DNA of 64,000 bases from Limnobaculum xujianqingii (GTDB taxonomy: Bacteria; Pseudomonadota; Gammaproteobacteria; Enterobacterales; Enterobacteriaceae), in NCBI RefSeq assembly GCF_013394855.1, contig NZ_JABMLK010000001.1, positions 2,961,283 to 3,025,282 of the forward strand. Direction: 5' to 3'. Positions within the stretch are counted from its first letter, which is position 1; each line of letters begins with the position of its first letter. The position numbers and the translations under genes were made by a program. The notes under the pieces were generated by a model. That model searched no databases, was not told the origin of the DNA, and worked only from the letters and a program-made list of their open reading frames with translations. Positions 21,313 through 28,601 of the stretch are shown piece after piece.

Positions 21313-22617
21313 TTATGCCTGTTCTTTTTCACTCAGCATATTGTAATAGGCATTTTCACCGTTAACTTTTCTTATAATTTTATCTCTGTCTTCAATATTA
21401 ACAGTGAAATCGCTTTTGCTGGTTGGCACTACCTGATAGTTAAACTCTTCGACAATGTCGGTAGCCGTTTTATCTCTTCCTGAGGCTTTATAGGTTACTG
21501 AGGCTGTACAACTGCGTACACGCGATTCGTCGTTATAAGTCGTTTGGCTCATTCCAGCTATTGAATTAAGTCGGTAAAAAATTGGCTGACCGATAATTTT
21601 CTGAAGTCTGATGTTATTCGTTGATGGTTTTGCGTTATCAATAGCATTGAAGCTTTGGTTTAGCTGTTGAACAATTTTTATATTATTGCAGTCCGGTGCT
21701 GTAGACGGCGTGAAATAAACGATAAGAATGACGACTGCAACCGCAATAATCAGCAATTTCTTAAGGCATCCCCCTCCATTACTTTTTTTGACGGGAGCTG
21801 ATGCTGGCGTTACTGATGGTGGTAGTTTTACCGTGCTTTTAGGGGGAGTAATATATTGTTTAGTTTTAGCCGATTTCTTCTTTTTCTTTTGTGGCGAATT
21901 GGTTGGTGGTTTTTTTACCAGTTCGCGCTTTTCAAGCCACGCCAGTAGCTCATCACTGTCTTTAAAATGAATATCAGGATGTTGGGAAAGTACTGTCTTA
22001 GCTCTTTTTATCGTGCGTTCATTAAGAATGCCGGAATAGTACAACAGCATTAGCATTTCCAGCACGTTGCTATCGGTAGACGACGTTTCATCGTGTTCGA
22101 TATTAGGTGATTCCGGCTGGAAATTGTCGATAACCGCAGATTCAGTGGCTACTTTTTCAATAACCATTTCGGAATTAGAGGCGAGTTCTTCAGGGATGAT
22201 TTGTTCAGGAATATCCTCAGGCTGGTTTTCTTCAACAATCTCTGGCTCAGGAATATCTTCAGGCTGGCTTTCTTCAACAATCTCTGGCTCAGTATTATCC
22301 TCAGGCTGGTTTTCTTCGACAACTTCTGGCTCAGGAATATCTTCAGGCTGGTTTTCTTCAACAGCCTCTGGTTCAGGAATATTTTCAGGCTGGTTTTCTT
22401 CAACGGTTTCTTGTTCTATCGCAGGTTCGTTGGTTACCGGACGTTCACTGATGATTCGATTTTCCAGTAGCCAATCGATAGCACCATCCTGAGAGTCAAA
22501 GCTAACGTTGGAGATAAATTGCAGGTAGAGCTTTGCCCGACTCAGTTGATCTTCGGTGATCAGGTTTTGTTCATACAGTCGGGTAAGCAGCTCCGTCCGT
22601 TGAGTGTTATCTGACAT
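21313..22617 (-). CDS. Membrane-anchored protein with two copies of a small helical domain and an acidic repeat
   Basis: Unrecognised 434 aa protein. Residues about 7-57 and 185-236 are two copies of a ~50-residue helical motif (pattern LLxxL...I...A..L...F...WL...I) also found twice in the gene upstream. Between them, about 72-142, is an acidic repeat of a 14-residue unit EENQPEDIPEPEIV. A Lys/Pro-rich stretch is followed by one membrane helix (about 283-303, after GGGCLKK). The last ~130 residues form a likely periplasmic domain with two Cys. Probably a bitopic protein with a cytosolic adaptor part. It starts 40 bp after its paralog ends. Confidence 0.75.
   Translation of the reverse strand: MSDNTQRTELLTRLYEQNLITEDQLSRAKLYLQFISNVSFDSQDGAIDWLLENRIISERPVTNEPAIEQETVEENQPENIPEPEAVEENQPEDIPEPEVVEENQPEDNTEPEIVEESQPEDIPEPEIVEENQPEDIPEQIIPEELASNSEMVIEKVATESAVIDNFQPESPNIEHDETSSTDSNVLEMLMLLYYSGILNERTIKRAKTVLSQHPDIHFKDSDELLAWLEKRELVKKPPTNSPQKKKKKSAKTKQYITPPKSTVKLPPSVTPASAPVKKSNGGGCLKKLLIIAVAVVILIVYFTPSTAPDCNNIKIVQQLNQSFNAIDNAKPSTNNIRLQKIIGQPIFYRLNSIAGMSQTTYNDESRVRSCTASVTYKASGRDKTATDIVEEFNYQVVPTSKSDFTVNIEDRDKIIRKVNGENAYYNMLSEKEQA
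22206..22415 (-). repeat. In-frame 42-bp tandem repeat, five copies
   Basis: Five 42-bp units start at 22206, 22248, 22290, 22332 and 22374 and encode the 14-residue acidic unit in the preceding protein. The copies differ by a few bases. As multiples of three, copy-number changes keep the frame and would alter only spacer length between the two helical domains. Confidence 0.85.
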
Positions 22618-22657
22618 TTCTGATTATTCCTGTAATTATTATTCGTTTTCTGACGGG

Positions 22658-23683
22658 TTATTCATCGTCATTGTCATACCCATGGAAGCTGGAGATGGTC
22701 ATGGAGACATCATTTTTTACATTATTACCGGGCTCCAGATGATAAGAAATGGATTCTCCATCGGAAGGTACTATGCGCATATTGCACTGGCGGAAAGCAT
22801 TAGAATCGTTGGTCTGAATGATTTTTCCTGCTGAGAATTGAGGCATCTTTTCATGAGGATGCTTCTCTTTATAATGTTTTCTTAGTGCGTTTAAAACGCT
22901 CTGAACAATCATTGGATGATCGCAATTTGCTGCGACTACTACGGGTTCCGGAGCTGGAGTTACAGGTTGTTCAGATCTGACTGAGGGTGTTGCTGACGTT
23001 GGGGGGATATCTGTTGCCGGCAATGGGGCGATAGATTCAACGTTCTGCAGTTCAGAGTCTGGTTTATCAGTTTTGCTGCATTTATTTACCCAGCTAATAA
23101 ACATCATAAATAGAATAAAAGGCAGCAATTTACTCTTTATAAATCCGCTCTTTTTCTTTGGCTGATTGACCGATCTTGGTGGTGCCTGTTGAACGATCAC
23201 GGGCTGATTGGCTTCTCGTTGAATAGAACGCTGGGCGGCTGAATGGTCTACTTGTTCTTGGGCAACCCCTTGTTCCACCAACCATAAGAAAAGGTGGTAA
23301 GAGGTATTAAATTTGAGGTCATTACGGCTCAAAAGCAGCGAACGGGCATCCACAAACTGTTGATCATCAATAAAACTGGTATTGTGAAGCTGAGTCAATA
23401 AATCAAGATGCTGCTGCTGTTGGGGACTAATACGGTTTTCTGGCTGAGTGACTCTGGTTGATGAACTTGCCTGTGGCGGTGTTTCAGCGGCACTCTCTCC
23501 CTGTGGGGCAGCAATAATTTTGTTATTCAATAACCAGGTGATGGCACTTGATTCACTGTCAAAGCCGTTAGCGGTTCCGGACAGCAGGCAGGCAATGGCT
23601 TTTCGTCTTTCCTGCTCGGTAATCACGTTTTGACTGGCGAGATTTGCTAATAGCGCAATTTGTTCATCGGTGGAGAGTGCCAT
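22658..23683 (-). CDS. Membrane-anchored protein with two copies of the same small helical domain
   Basis: Unrecognised 341 aa protein, paralogous in design to the next gene. Residues about 7-56 and 91-145 are two copies of the ~50-residue helical domain (e.g. NVITEQERRKA ... AITWLLNNKII). A basic Pro/Lys segment precedes one membrane helix (about 186-203, FILFMMFISWV). A Pro/Thr-rich linker leads to a C-terminal domain of ~90 residues that begins NCDHPMIVQ, resembling DCNNIKIVQ in the neighbouring protein. It is 57 bp downstream of the phosphopantetheinyl transferase gene on the same strand. Confidence 0.75.
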   Translation of the reverse strand: MALSTDEQIALLANLASQNVITEQERRKAIACLLSGTANGFDSESSAITWLLNNKIIAAPQGESAAETPPQASSSTRVTQPENRISPQQQQHLDLLTQLHNTSFIDDQQFVDARSLLLSRNDLKFNTSYHLFLWLVEQGVAQEQVDHSAAQRSIQREANQPVIVQQAPPRSVNQPKKKSGFIKSKLLPFILFMMFISWVNKCSKTDKPDSELQNVESIAPLPATDIPPTSATPSVRSEQPVTPAPEPVVVAANCDHPMIVQSVLNALRKHYKEKHPHEKMPQFSAGKIIQTNDSNAFRQCNMRIVPSDGESISYHLEPGNNVKNDVSMTISSFHGYDNDDE

Positions 23684-23740
23684 AATTAAGCCAAATATTC
23701 CCTGTCTGTGTTCCTGATGGTTCGTTATAGCATTTTTAGC

Positions 23741-24460
23741 TTACTTTGGTGTAGTGAATCCCACTAACTGCGGCAACTTCATTGGGCTGAGAATGCATTT
23801 TTCACTGTCTGCTAGCCAGCTTTCAATATGCTGAACGGCTAAATTAGTGCTAATGGCCCAGGCGATATCATGATGGCGACTGGTAATGCAAAATAACTCG
23901 GGCTGGAAGTCAGCAAATAGCGTCTTTTGCTGTGGTTTAATTTGAATCTGCTTCATCTGCCAGACGCCTTTAGCCGAAAGCTTTAGTACCGATTCTCTCA
24001 GCGTCCAGAGCTGCCAAAAACCATCAGTTTGTTTGGATTCCGGTAAGTTGATTAACCACTGATATTCATCATCACTAAAACTGTATTGTGCTAACTCCAT
24101 CAGCTTTCTTCTGGGGCGGATATGTTCTACATCTAATCCAATTCGACCGCTTTGTACCAGCGCTACCATAATGTATTCACCGCTGTGGCTGATATTAAAA
24201 TCAGGCAATTCAGCGTCGGTGAAAATTGGGCGCCCATTATCGGAGGTGATGACAGCAGGAAGTTCAGAACAGCCAAGCTGATGGAACATTAACTCGGCCA
24301 ACAGCCAGCGGCCAGAAATATATTGCTGGCGACGTTTAGGATTAAACAGTTCCCCTTGCTGCCGAATGGATAGCGAAAGCCGCGATTGCTGAGTGGGTAA
24401 CCATTCCTCATTCGGCAGGCGCAGCGTTGCAATGGTAATGTTAGTCGCATTTAGATTCAT
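23741..24460 (-). CDS. 4'-phosphopantetheinyl transferase superfamily protein
   Basis: Sfp/AcpT-type enzyme that would move phosphopantetheine from CoA to a carrier protein. Family motifs are in order: GRPIF and FNISHSG, GLDVEHI with the metal-binding Asp and Glu, and WTLRESVLKLSAKGV, where Arg replaces the more usual Lys of the W-x-x-KE motif. The frame opens at a GTG at 24481; the ATG at 24460 (MNLNATNITIATL) gives 239 aa. No polyketide, peptide synthetase or acyl carrier gene lies in this window, so the target is unknown. Confidence 0.85.
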   Translation of the reverse strand: MNLNATNITIATLRLPNEEWLPTQQSRLSLSIRQQGELFNPKRRQQYISGRWLLAELMFHQLGCSELPAVITSDNGRPIFTDAELPDFNISHSGEYIMVALVQSGRIGLDVEHIRPRRKLMELAQYSFSDDEYQWLINLPESKQTDGFWQLWTLRESVLKLSAKGVWQMKQIQIKPQQKTLFADFQPELFCITSRHHDIAWAISTNLAVQHIESWLADSEKCILSPMKLPQLVGFTTPK

Positions 24461-24715
24461 GCTGTCATGATAGGCTGGCACTATTGTGCTGTCAAAAAGC
24501 CATCAGAATTTCAGGCCAGTAATGCGTTTGTTTTTGAAGTAATTCTGATCATATCTGGTTATTTCATAAAGTTTAATTAGCTATCGTAATGTGGCTCTTT
24601 TCCTCAGTAGCTAAATGGTAAAGTATTGCGGTATCATTTGGGCAGGTGACAATCAGGACATATGAATAACTATTGGATAGTTAGTTCAGATATATATTAA
24701 TGGAGAACAGATAGC

Positions 24716-25117
24716 ATGAATATGAAAAGAATAAAGTCATTGCTGCTGGGTGTATTGGCAGTTGCGCTTATTGCAGGCTGTAGTACCCGAGTCGCCCGTA
24801 ATGTGAACGCAGATATTAATGGTGCTTTTGTAATGCCTCAGGTAGAAAAAGCAATTATTGATTCGGGCAGAGCGCAGCACTGGGAAATGAAAAAGATGCG
24901 TGACGGATTGATTACCGGTAAGTTGGTAACAGATGACAGTTCAGCAGAAATTCGTATTCCTTATACATTAGCTAATTATTCGATTGAGTATGTTGGTAGT
25001 CAGAATCTAAATCCTGGTACTGATAAAGTACCAAGTGATTATAATGATTGGGTATCCGATCTAAATAAAGAAATTCAAAATCGTTTATTAGCACAGCAAC
25101 AACTTTATAATAAATAA
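24716..25117 (+). CDS. Predicted lipoprotein of unknown function
   Basis: A 133 aa protein with a typical lipoprotein signal: charged start MNMKRIK, hydrophobic core, and lipobox LIAGC ending at about residue 22. Ser follows the Cys, suggesting the outer membrane. The mature part has no motif I recognise and ends in a Gln-rich helix. A ribosome site GGAGAAC lies before the ATG. It is divergent from the phosphopantetheinyl transferase cluster and followed by a perfect inverted repeat, so it is probably a single-gene unit. Confidence 0.85.
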   Translation: MNMKRIKSLLLGVLAVALIAGCSTRVARNVNADINGAFVMPQVEKAIIDSGRAQHWEMKKMRDGLITGKLVTDDSSAEIRIPYTLANYSIEYVGSQNLNPGTDKVPSDYNDWVSDLNKEIQNRLLAQQQLYNK

Positions 25118-25124
25118 GATAATT

Positions 25125-25155
25125 TAACGGATAGTTATTTAATAACTATCCGTTA
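25125..25155 (+). terminator. Perfect 15-bp inverted repeat after the lipoprotein gene
   Basis: TAACGGATAGTTATT / AATAACTATCCGTTA with a single base between the arms, 8 bp after the stop codon. It can form a strong hairpin but has no clear T-run, so it may be a terminator, an mRNA 3'-end stabiliser or a protein site. Confidence 0.6.
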
Positions 25156-25368
25156 TCATCCAGCTCTCCTGATTGCTTTTTCTTTCTAAATTATCTTTCT
25201 GTTTTACCTCGTTTTTTATTAACCAATTTAATGCATTAGATAGCATTATTCTGTCGGTAATCATTATTGAACATATATCATGCCGGTTGGCTATCTGGAT
25301 GGTTCGGATTTTTATTCTGAGGGAGTACAATCACTGCACTCGCAGAAAAAGCACAGAAAGGAATCTCA

Positions 25369-27219
25369 ATGCAGCAGCATTATCGTTATCAGAAACCCCG
25401 TTGGATGCGTGATTTGCTACGCTTTTTACCGCTGAAAAGTCAGTTTGTGCTTTCTGGTAACGTTCGGGATCTTCAGGCCAGTGAGATTAGTCCCGATATT
25501 GTAACGCCTTTGCCGTTTAATCAGGCGTTGCATAATACGCTGAGGGAGGCGGGCTATCAGCATATTATTGTGTTTAATCCTCTCAATGGCTTCGCGCCAA
25601 TGGTACCACCGGGAGACGATCCTACCCCTACGCAGAAATTACTTGGTCAGCTTGGTCTGAATGTTGTTGAAGGTCGGGTCAGCGGTGGGATTGATCTGCT
25701 AAGCAGCATGCTGGAGAGATTGATTGAGCTGCCGGGAGAACCGGTTGCATTAATCGTCGATTTTGCCTCTTGCCTGATTAACCATCGGGATAACCTTTCT
25801 CCTGTAGAACATAACCTGTTTACCCGTGCGCTGGTGCTCTCTCATCAGGCCCGTGCGCGCCCCTGTGGTGAACAGCGCCAGGCTTTCTTTAATACCGTGC
25901 TGTGGGTGGTGGAAAAAGAGGGGGATTTACCTGACTGGTTTCTGATAAATAATCCGCGTATCCGTCATATTCCGGTGGCTAAACCGGATCGGATTGCGCG
26001 TCGGGCATTAGCGCCAGCATTGTTGCGTTCACTATCCGGGCAGTCTGAAGATGCCACAATGCAGGAAAAAAACGCGCAGGATTTTGTTGATGAAACTGAA
26101 GGGTTACTGCTGTTGGATATGAATGCTATTGCTCAACTGGCTCGTATTGAAGGGGTTAGCCAGGAACGTATTAGTGATGCAGTTCGTCGTTATAAAGTGG
26201 GAATTACTGAAGACCCATGGTTAAAAATCGAAAAAGATAAAATCCGTAACGCCGGAACCATTATTCAAAAACGGGTGAAGGGGCAGACTCATGCCGTTAC
26301 CCATATGCTGGATATTATCAAGCGAGCTGTAACCGGTGTTGGCGGAGGGAAACAGGGTGGGCGACCACGTGGTGTAGTATTTCTGGCCGGGCCTACCGGG
26401 GTAGGGAAAACTGAGCTGGCAAAAACCGTCACCCAATTACTGTTTGGTGATGAAAGTGCTTATATTCGCTTCGATATGTCAGAATTTAGCGCCGAACATG
26501 CGGATCAACGTCTGGTTGGTGCTCCTCCGGGCTATATTGGTTATAACGTCGGTGGTGAGTTAACCAATGCCATTCGGGAAAAGCCGTTTAGCGTAGTACT
26601 GTTTGATGAAATAGAAAAAGCCCACCCGCGTCTGATGGATAAATTTCTACAGATTATTGACGATGGCGTGCTGACCTCCGGCCGTGGCGATCGGGTCTAT
26701 TTTTCTGAAGCGCTGATTATTTTTACCTCCAACCTGGGTATTTATCGTCTGGATAACAGCGGCGAGCGCGTGGCTAACGTAAGGCCTGAAGAGCCATTTG
26801 AAACGGTGCAAAAAAATGTGAAAGCAGAAATTGAGCGTCACTTTAAACTGGTGCTCAACCGTCCTGAACTGCTTAACCGTATCGGAGAAAATATTATTGT
26901 CTTCGACTTTATTCGTCCTGAAGTGGCGGAGCAGATATTCAGCCAGATGGTAGAGAATACGCTGGAAGGATTAACCAAGCTCGATCTGACAATAACCATC
27001 AGTGAAACGGCGCTACATGCGTTACGCCAGCTCTGTCTGGCTGATTTATCTAACGGTGGACGGGGAATTCGTAACCATCTGGAAGCGCATCTGGTTAATC
27101 CTCTTTCTCGTGTGCTGTTTGATATAGATGCGCAACCGGGAGATAGCTACCAGATAACAGGTTTACTCACCGGGGAATCAACACAGTTAGTGTTGACCAA
27201 ACAGGAGTCATCATTCTGA
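25369..27219 (+). CDS. Clp-type AAA+ ATPase with degenerate first AAA domain
   Basis: First gene of an uncharacterised operon; 616 aa. Residues about 10-290 look like a worn AAA domain: no Walker A lysine (FVLSGNVRD instead), a Walker B-like VALIVDFAS, a sensor-1/arginine region (WVVEKEGDLPDWFLINNPRIRH) and a lid. Residues about 300-610 are an intact ClpA/B D2-type domain: Walker A GPTGVGKT (341-348), pore-type loop GAPPGYIGY, Walker B VVLFDEIEKAH (about 409), sensor 1 FTSNLG, and a ClpB-type small domain. No N-domain or ClpP-binding loop is obvious. Good ribosome site AAGGAA. Its stop overlaps the next start. Confidence 0.88.
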   Translation: MQQHYRYQKPRWMRDLLRFLPLKSQFVLSGNVRDLQASEISPDIVTPLPFNQALHNTLREAGYQHIIVFNPLNGFAPMVPPGDDPTPTQKLLGQLGLNVVEGRVSGGIDLLSSMLERLIELPGEPVALIVDFASCLINHRDNLSPVEHNLFTRALVLSHQARARPCGEQRQAFFNTVLWVVEKEGDLPDWFLINNPRIRHIPVAKPDRIARRALAPALLRSLSGQSEDATMQEKNAQDFVDETEGLLLLDMNAIAQLARIEGVSQERISDAVRRYKVGITEDPWLKIEKDKIRNAGTIIQKRVKGQTHAVTHMLDIIKRAVTGVGGGKQGGRPRGVVFLAGPTGVGKTELAKTVTQLLFGDESAYIRFDMSEFSAEHADQRLVGAPPGYIGYNVGGELTNAIREKPFSVVLFDEIEKAHPRLMDKFLQIIDDGVLTSGRGDRVYFSEALIIFTSNLGIYRLDNSGERVANVRPEEPFETVQKNVKAEIERHFKLVLNRPELLNRIGENIIVFDFIRPEVAEQIFSQMVENTLEGLTKLDLTITISETALHALRQLCLADLSNGGRGIRNHLEAHLVNPLSRVLFDIDAQPGDSYQITGLLTGESTQLVLTKQESSF

Positions 27220-27848
27220 TGGCAATTGGCCTGTCGCGGTTACATTTTCCCGTCACCACGCTGGGACCAGGAAAGCGCATTGGTATCTGGTTTCAGGGGT
27301 GCTCAATTCGTTGTGCTGGTTGTCTTTCACCGGAAACATGGCGTTTTACCCGGGAAAAAATAGCAACAGAGGCTCTGATAGAGCAAATCCGCCCCTGGTA
27401 TTCACAGGCGGATGGTATCACTATTTCCGGTGGTGAACCCTTCGATCAGCCAGAGGCATTGACCGCGTTATTGCATGCGATTCGTCAGGATTTTCAAGGT
27501 GATATTCTGGTGTTTAGCGGTTATTCATATACGGCCATCAGCGCTTATCTTGATACGATGAATGGATTGATTGATGCGCTGGTTTCCGGCCCCTTTGAGC
27601 AGGATAGTCCACAGACCATCAAACTCAGAGGCAGTGATAATCAGGTGTTACACCTGTTGACTGAGGCCGGGAAGGTAAACTTTGGTGATTTTGACCAACC
27701 GTTAAACGATAAAGAAAAAGCCCTGGATATGACTATTGATGGGCAGGGGATAGTAAACTTGATAGGTATTCCCCGTCGCGATGATATGGCTCGTTTACAG
27801 GTGATTCTTCAACAACAGGGGCATCATTTTGCTCCAATAACTAAATAA
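27219..27848 (+). CDS. Radical SAM protein, NrdG/pyruvate-formate-lyase activase-like
   Basis: A 209 aa protein with the cluster motif CxxxCxxC (GCSIRCAGCLSPETW, about residues 28-42) and the SAM-binding SGGEP (about 70). Size and layout resemble NrdG, the activase of anaerobic ribonucleotide reductase, but no nrdD lies nearby and the gene overlaps the AAA gene by one base (TGATG), so a role with that operon is likelier. Substrate unknown; it could install a glycyl radical or modify a partner protein. The C-terminal ~70 residues are not typical of NrdG. Confidence 0.85.
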   Translation: MAIGLSRLHFPVTTLGPGKRIGIWFQGCSIRCAGCLSPETWRFTREKIATEALIEQIRPWYSQADGITISGGEPFDQPEALTALLHAIRQDFQGDILVFSGYSYTAISAYLDTMNGLIDALVSGPFEQDSPQTIKLRGSDNQVLHLLTEAGKVNFGDFDQPLNDKEKALDMTIDGQGIVNLIGIPRRDDMARLQVILQQQGHHFAPITK

Positions 27849-27869
27849 CCCGGCTCGGAATTTATCGCT

Positions 27870-28601
27870 ATGATGCGTTTTTGCCCAAATTGCCACACGG
27901 AACGTGCATTAACAGAAATTTTCTGTGAGGGGCACATCGACAATCATTCTTGCGGCTGGGATCTCTCTTCCGAACCCATTCATGCAGAAGGCTGGCGACC
28001 GATTGCCATTATCAGCGCTGAAGATGTGGCTCAGGAAGCGGTTGAAAGCATAGCTACGCCATCAGCTGCTACCCATTGCCAGAACGGCCATCTGATGGAA
28101 GAGGGCGATTTAATTTGTATGCAGTGCGGTGCGGATGCCGCTACTGCCACTTCAGATAATTCGGATGTTTCACTTTCTGTCTCCGGGGAAGTTGCTGATA
28201 CGGATAGCGTGACTTGCATTGGAAACTGGCAAGTTCTACGTCGTATAAACCGTAATGACAGTATTCGCGAACGCTATCAGGCACAGCATCAGCAAAGCGG
28301 TCAGCATGGCGTATTGACCCTGTATACCTATGGTGCTGAACCTGATCCGGCCATTTATGAAGTCATCCGCAGGCTACCGCGTGAGCACGTGCCAGAGATT
28401 ATAGAAACAGGCCGCTGGAACGATCGGGCCTGGCAGGTGGCTGAGGAACTGACAGGCGGCTCACTGGCAGATTCTGCAACCCAGGGTGACTTTTGGCAGC
28501 CGGATGAAATTTCCCATATTGTGCGTGAGCTGGGAAGTGCACTATCCAGTTTTTCTGAGCATGGTTTGCGCCATCGCGACCTTCGACCTTCGACCTGCTA
28601 A
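27870..28601 (+). CDS. N-terminal part of a broken gene: zinc ribbons and kinase-like N-lobe
   Basis: A 243 aa reading frame that is the front of a larger protein. Two zinc-ribbon-like elements are seen: CPNC...C...C (residues 5-30) and CQNGH...CMQC (about 70-90). From about residue 110 a Ser/Thr-kinase-like N-lobe follows, without the usual VAIK lysine (HGVLTLY instead). It ends HRDLRPSTC-stop, right inside the catalytic loop. A 7-bp duplication (28581-28594) causes the stop; removing one copy gives HRDLRPAN and continues in frame to 34200 as one protein of 2107 aa. Confidence 0.8.
   Translation: MMRFCPNCHTERALTEIFCEGHIDNHSCGWDLSSEPIHAEGWRPIAIISAEDVAQEAVESIATPSAATHCQNGHLMEEGDLICMQCGADAATATSDNSDVSLSVSGEVADTDSVTCIGNWQVLRRINRNDSIRERYQAQHQQSGQHGVLTLYTYGAEPDPAIYEVIRRLPREHVPEIIETGRWNDRAWQVAEELTGGSLADSATQGDFWQPDEISHIVRELGSALSSFSEHGLRHRDLRPSTC

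Noticed and set aside
22067..22492. Ser-rich plus-strand frame opposite the acidic repeat protein
   Set aside because: It is the antisense reading of the 42-bp repeat and has no ribosome site or homology.
28486..28582. The first ~32 residues of the large helicase frame as a true N-terminus
   Set aside because: The other frame encodes recognisable kinase sequence here; this stretch is only the off-frame lead-in before the 7-bp duplication.
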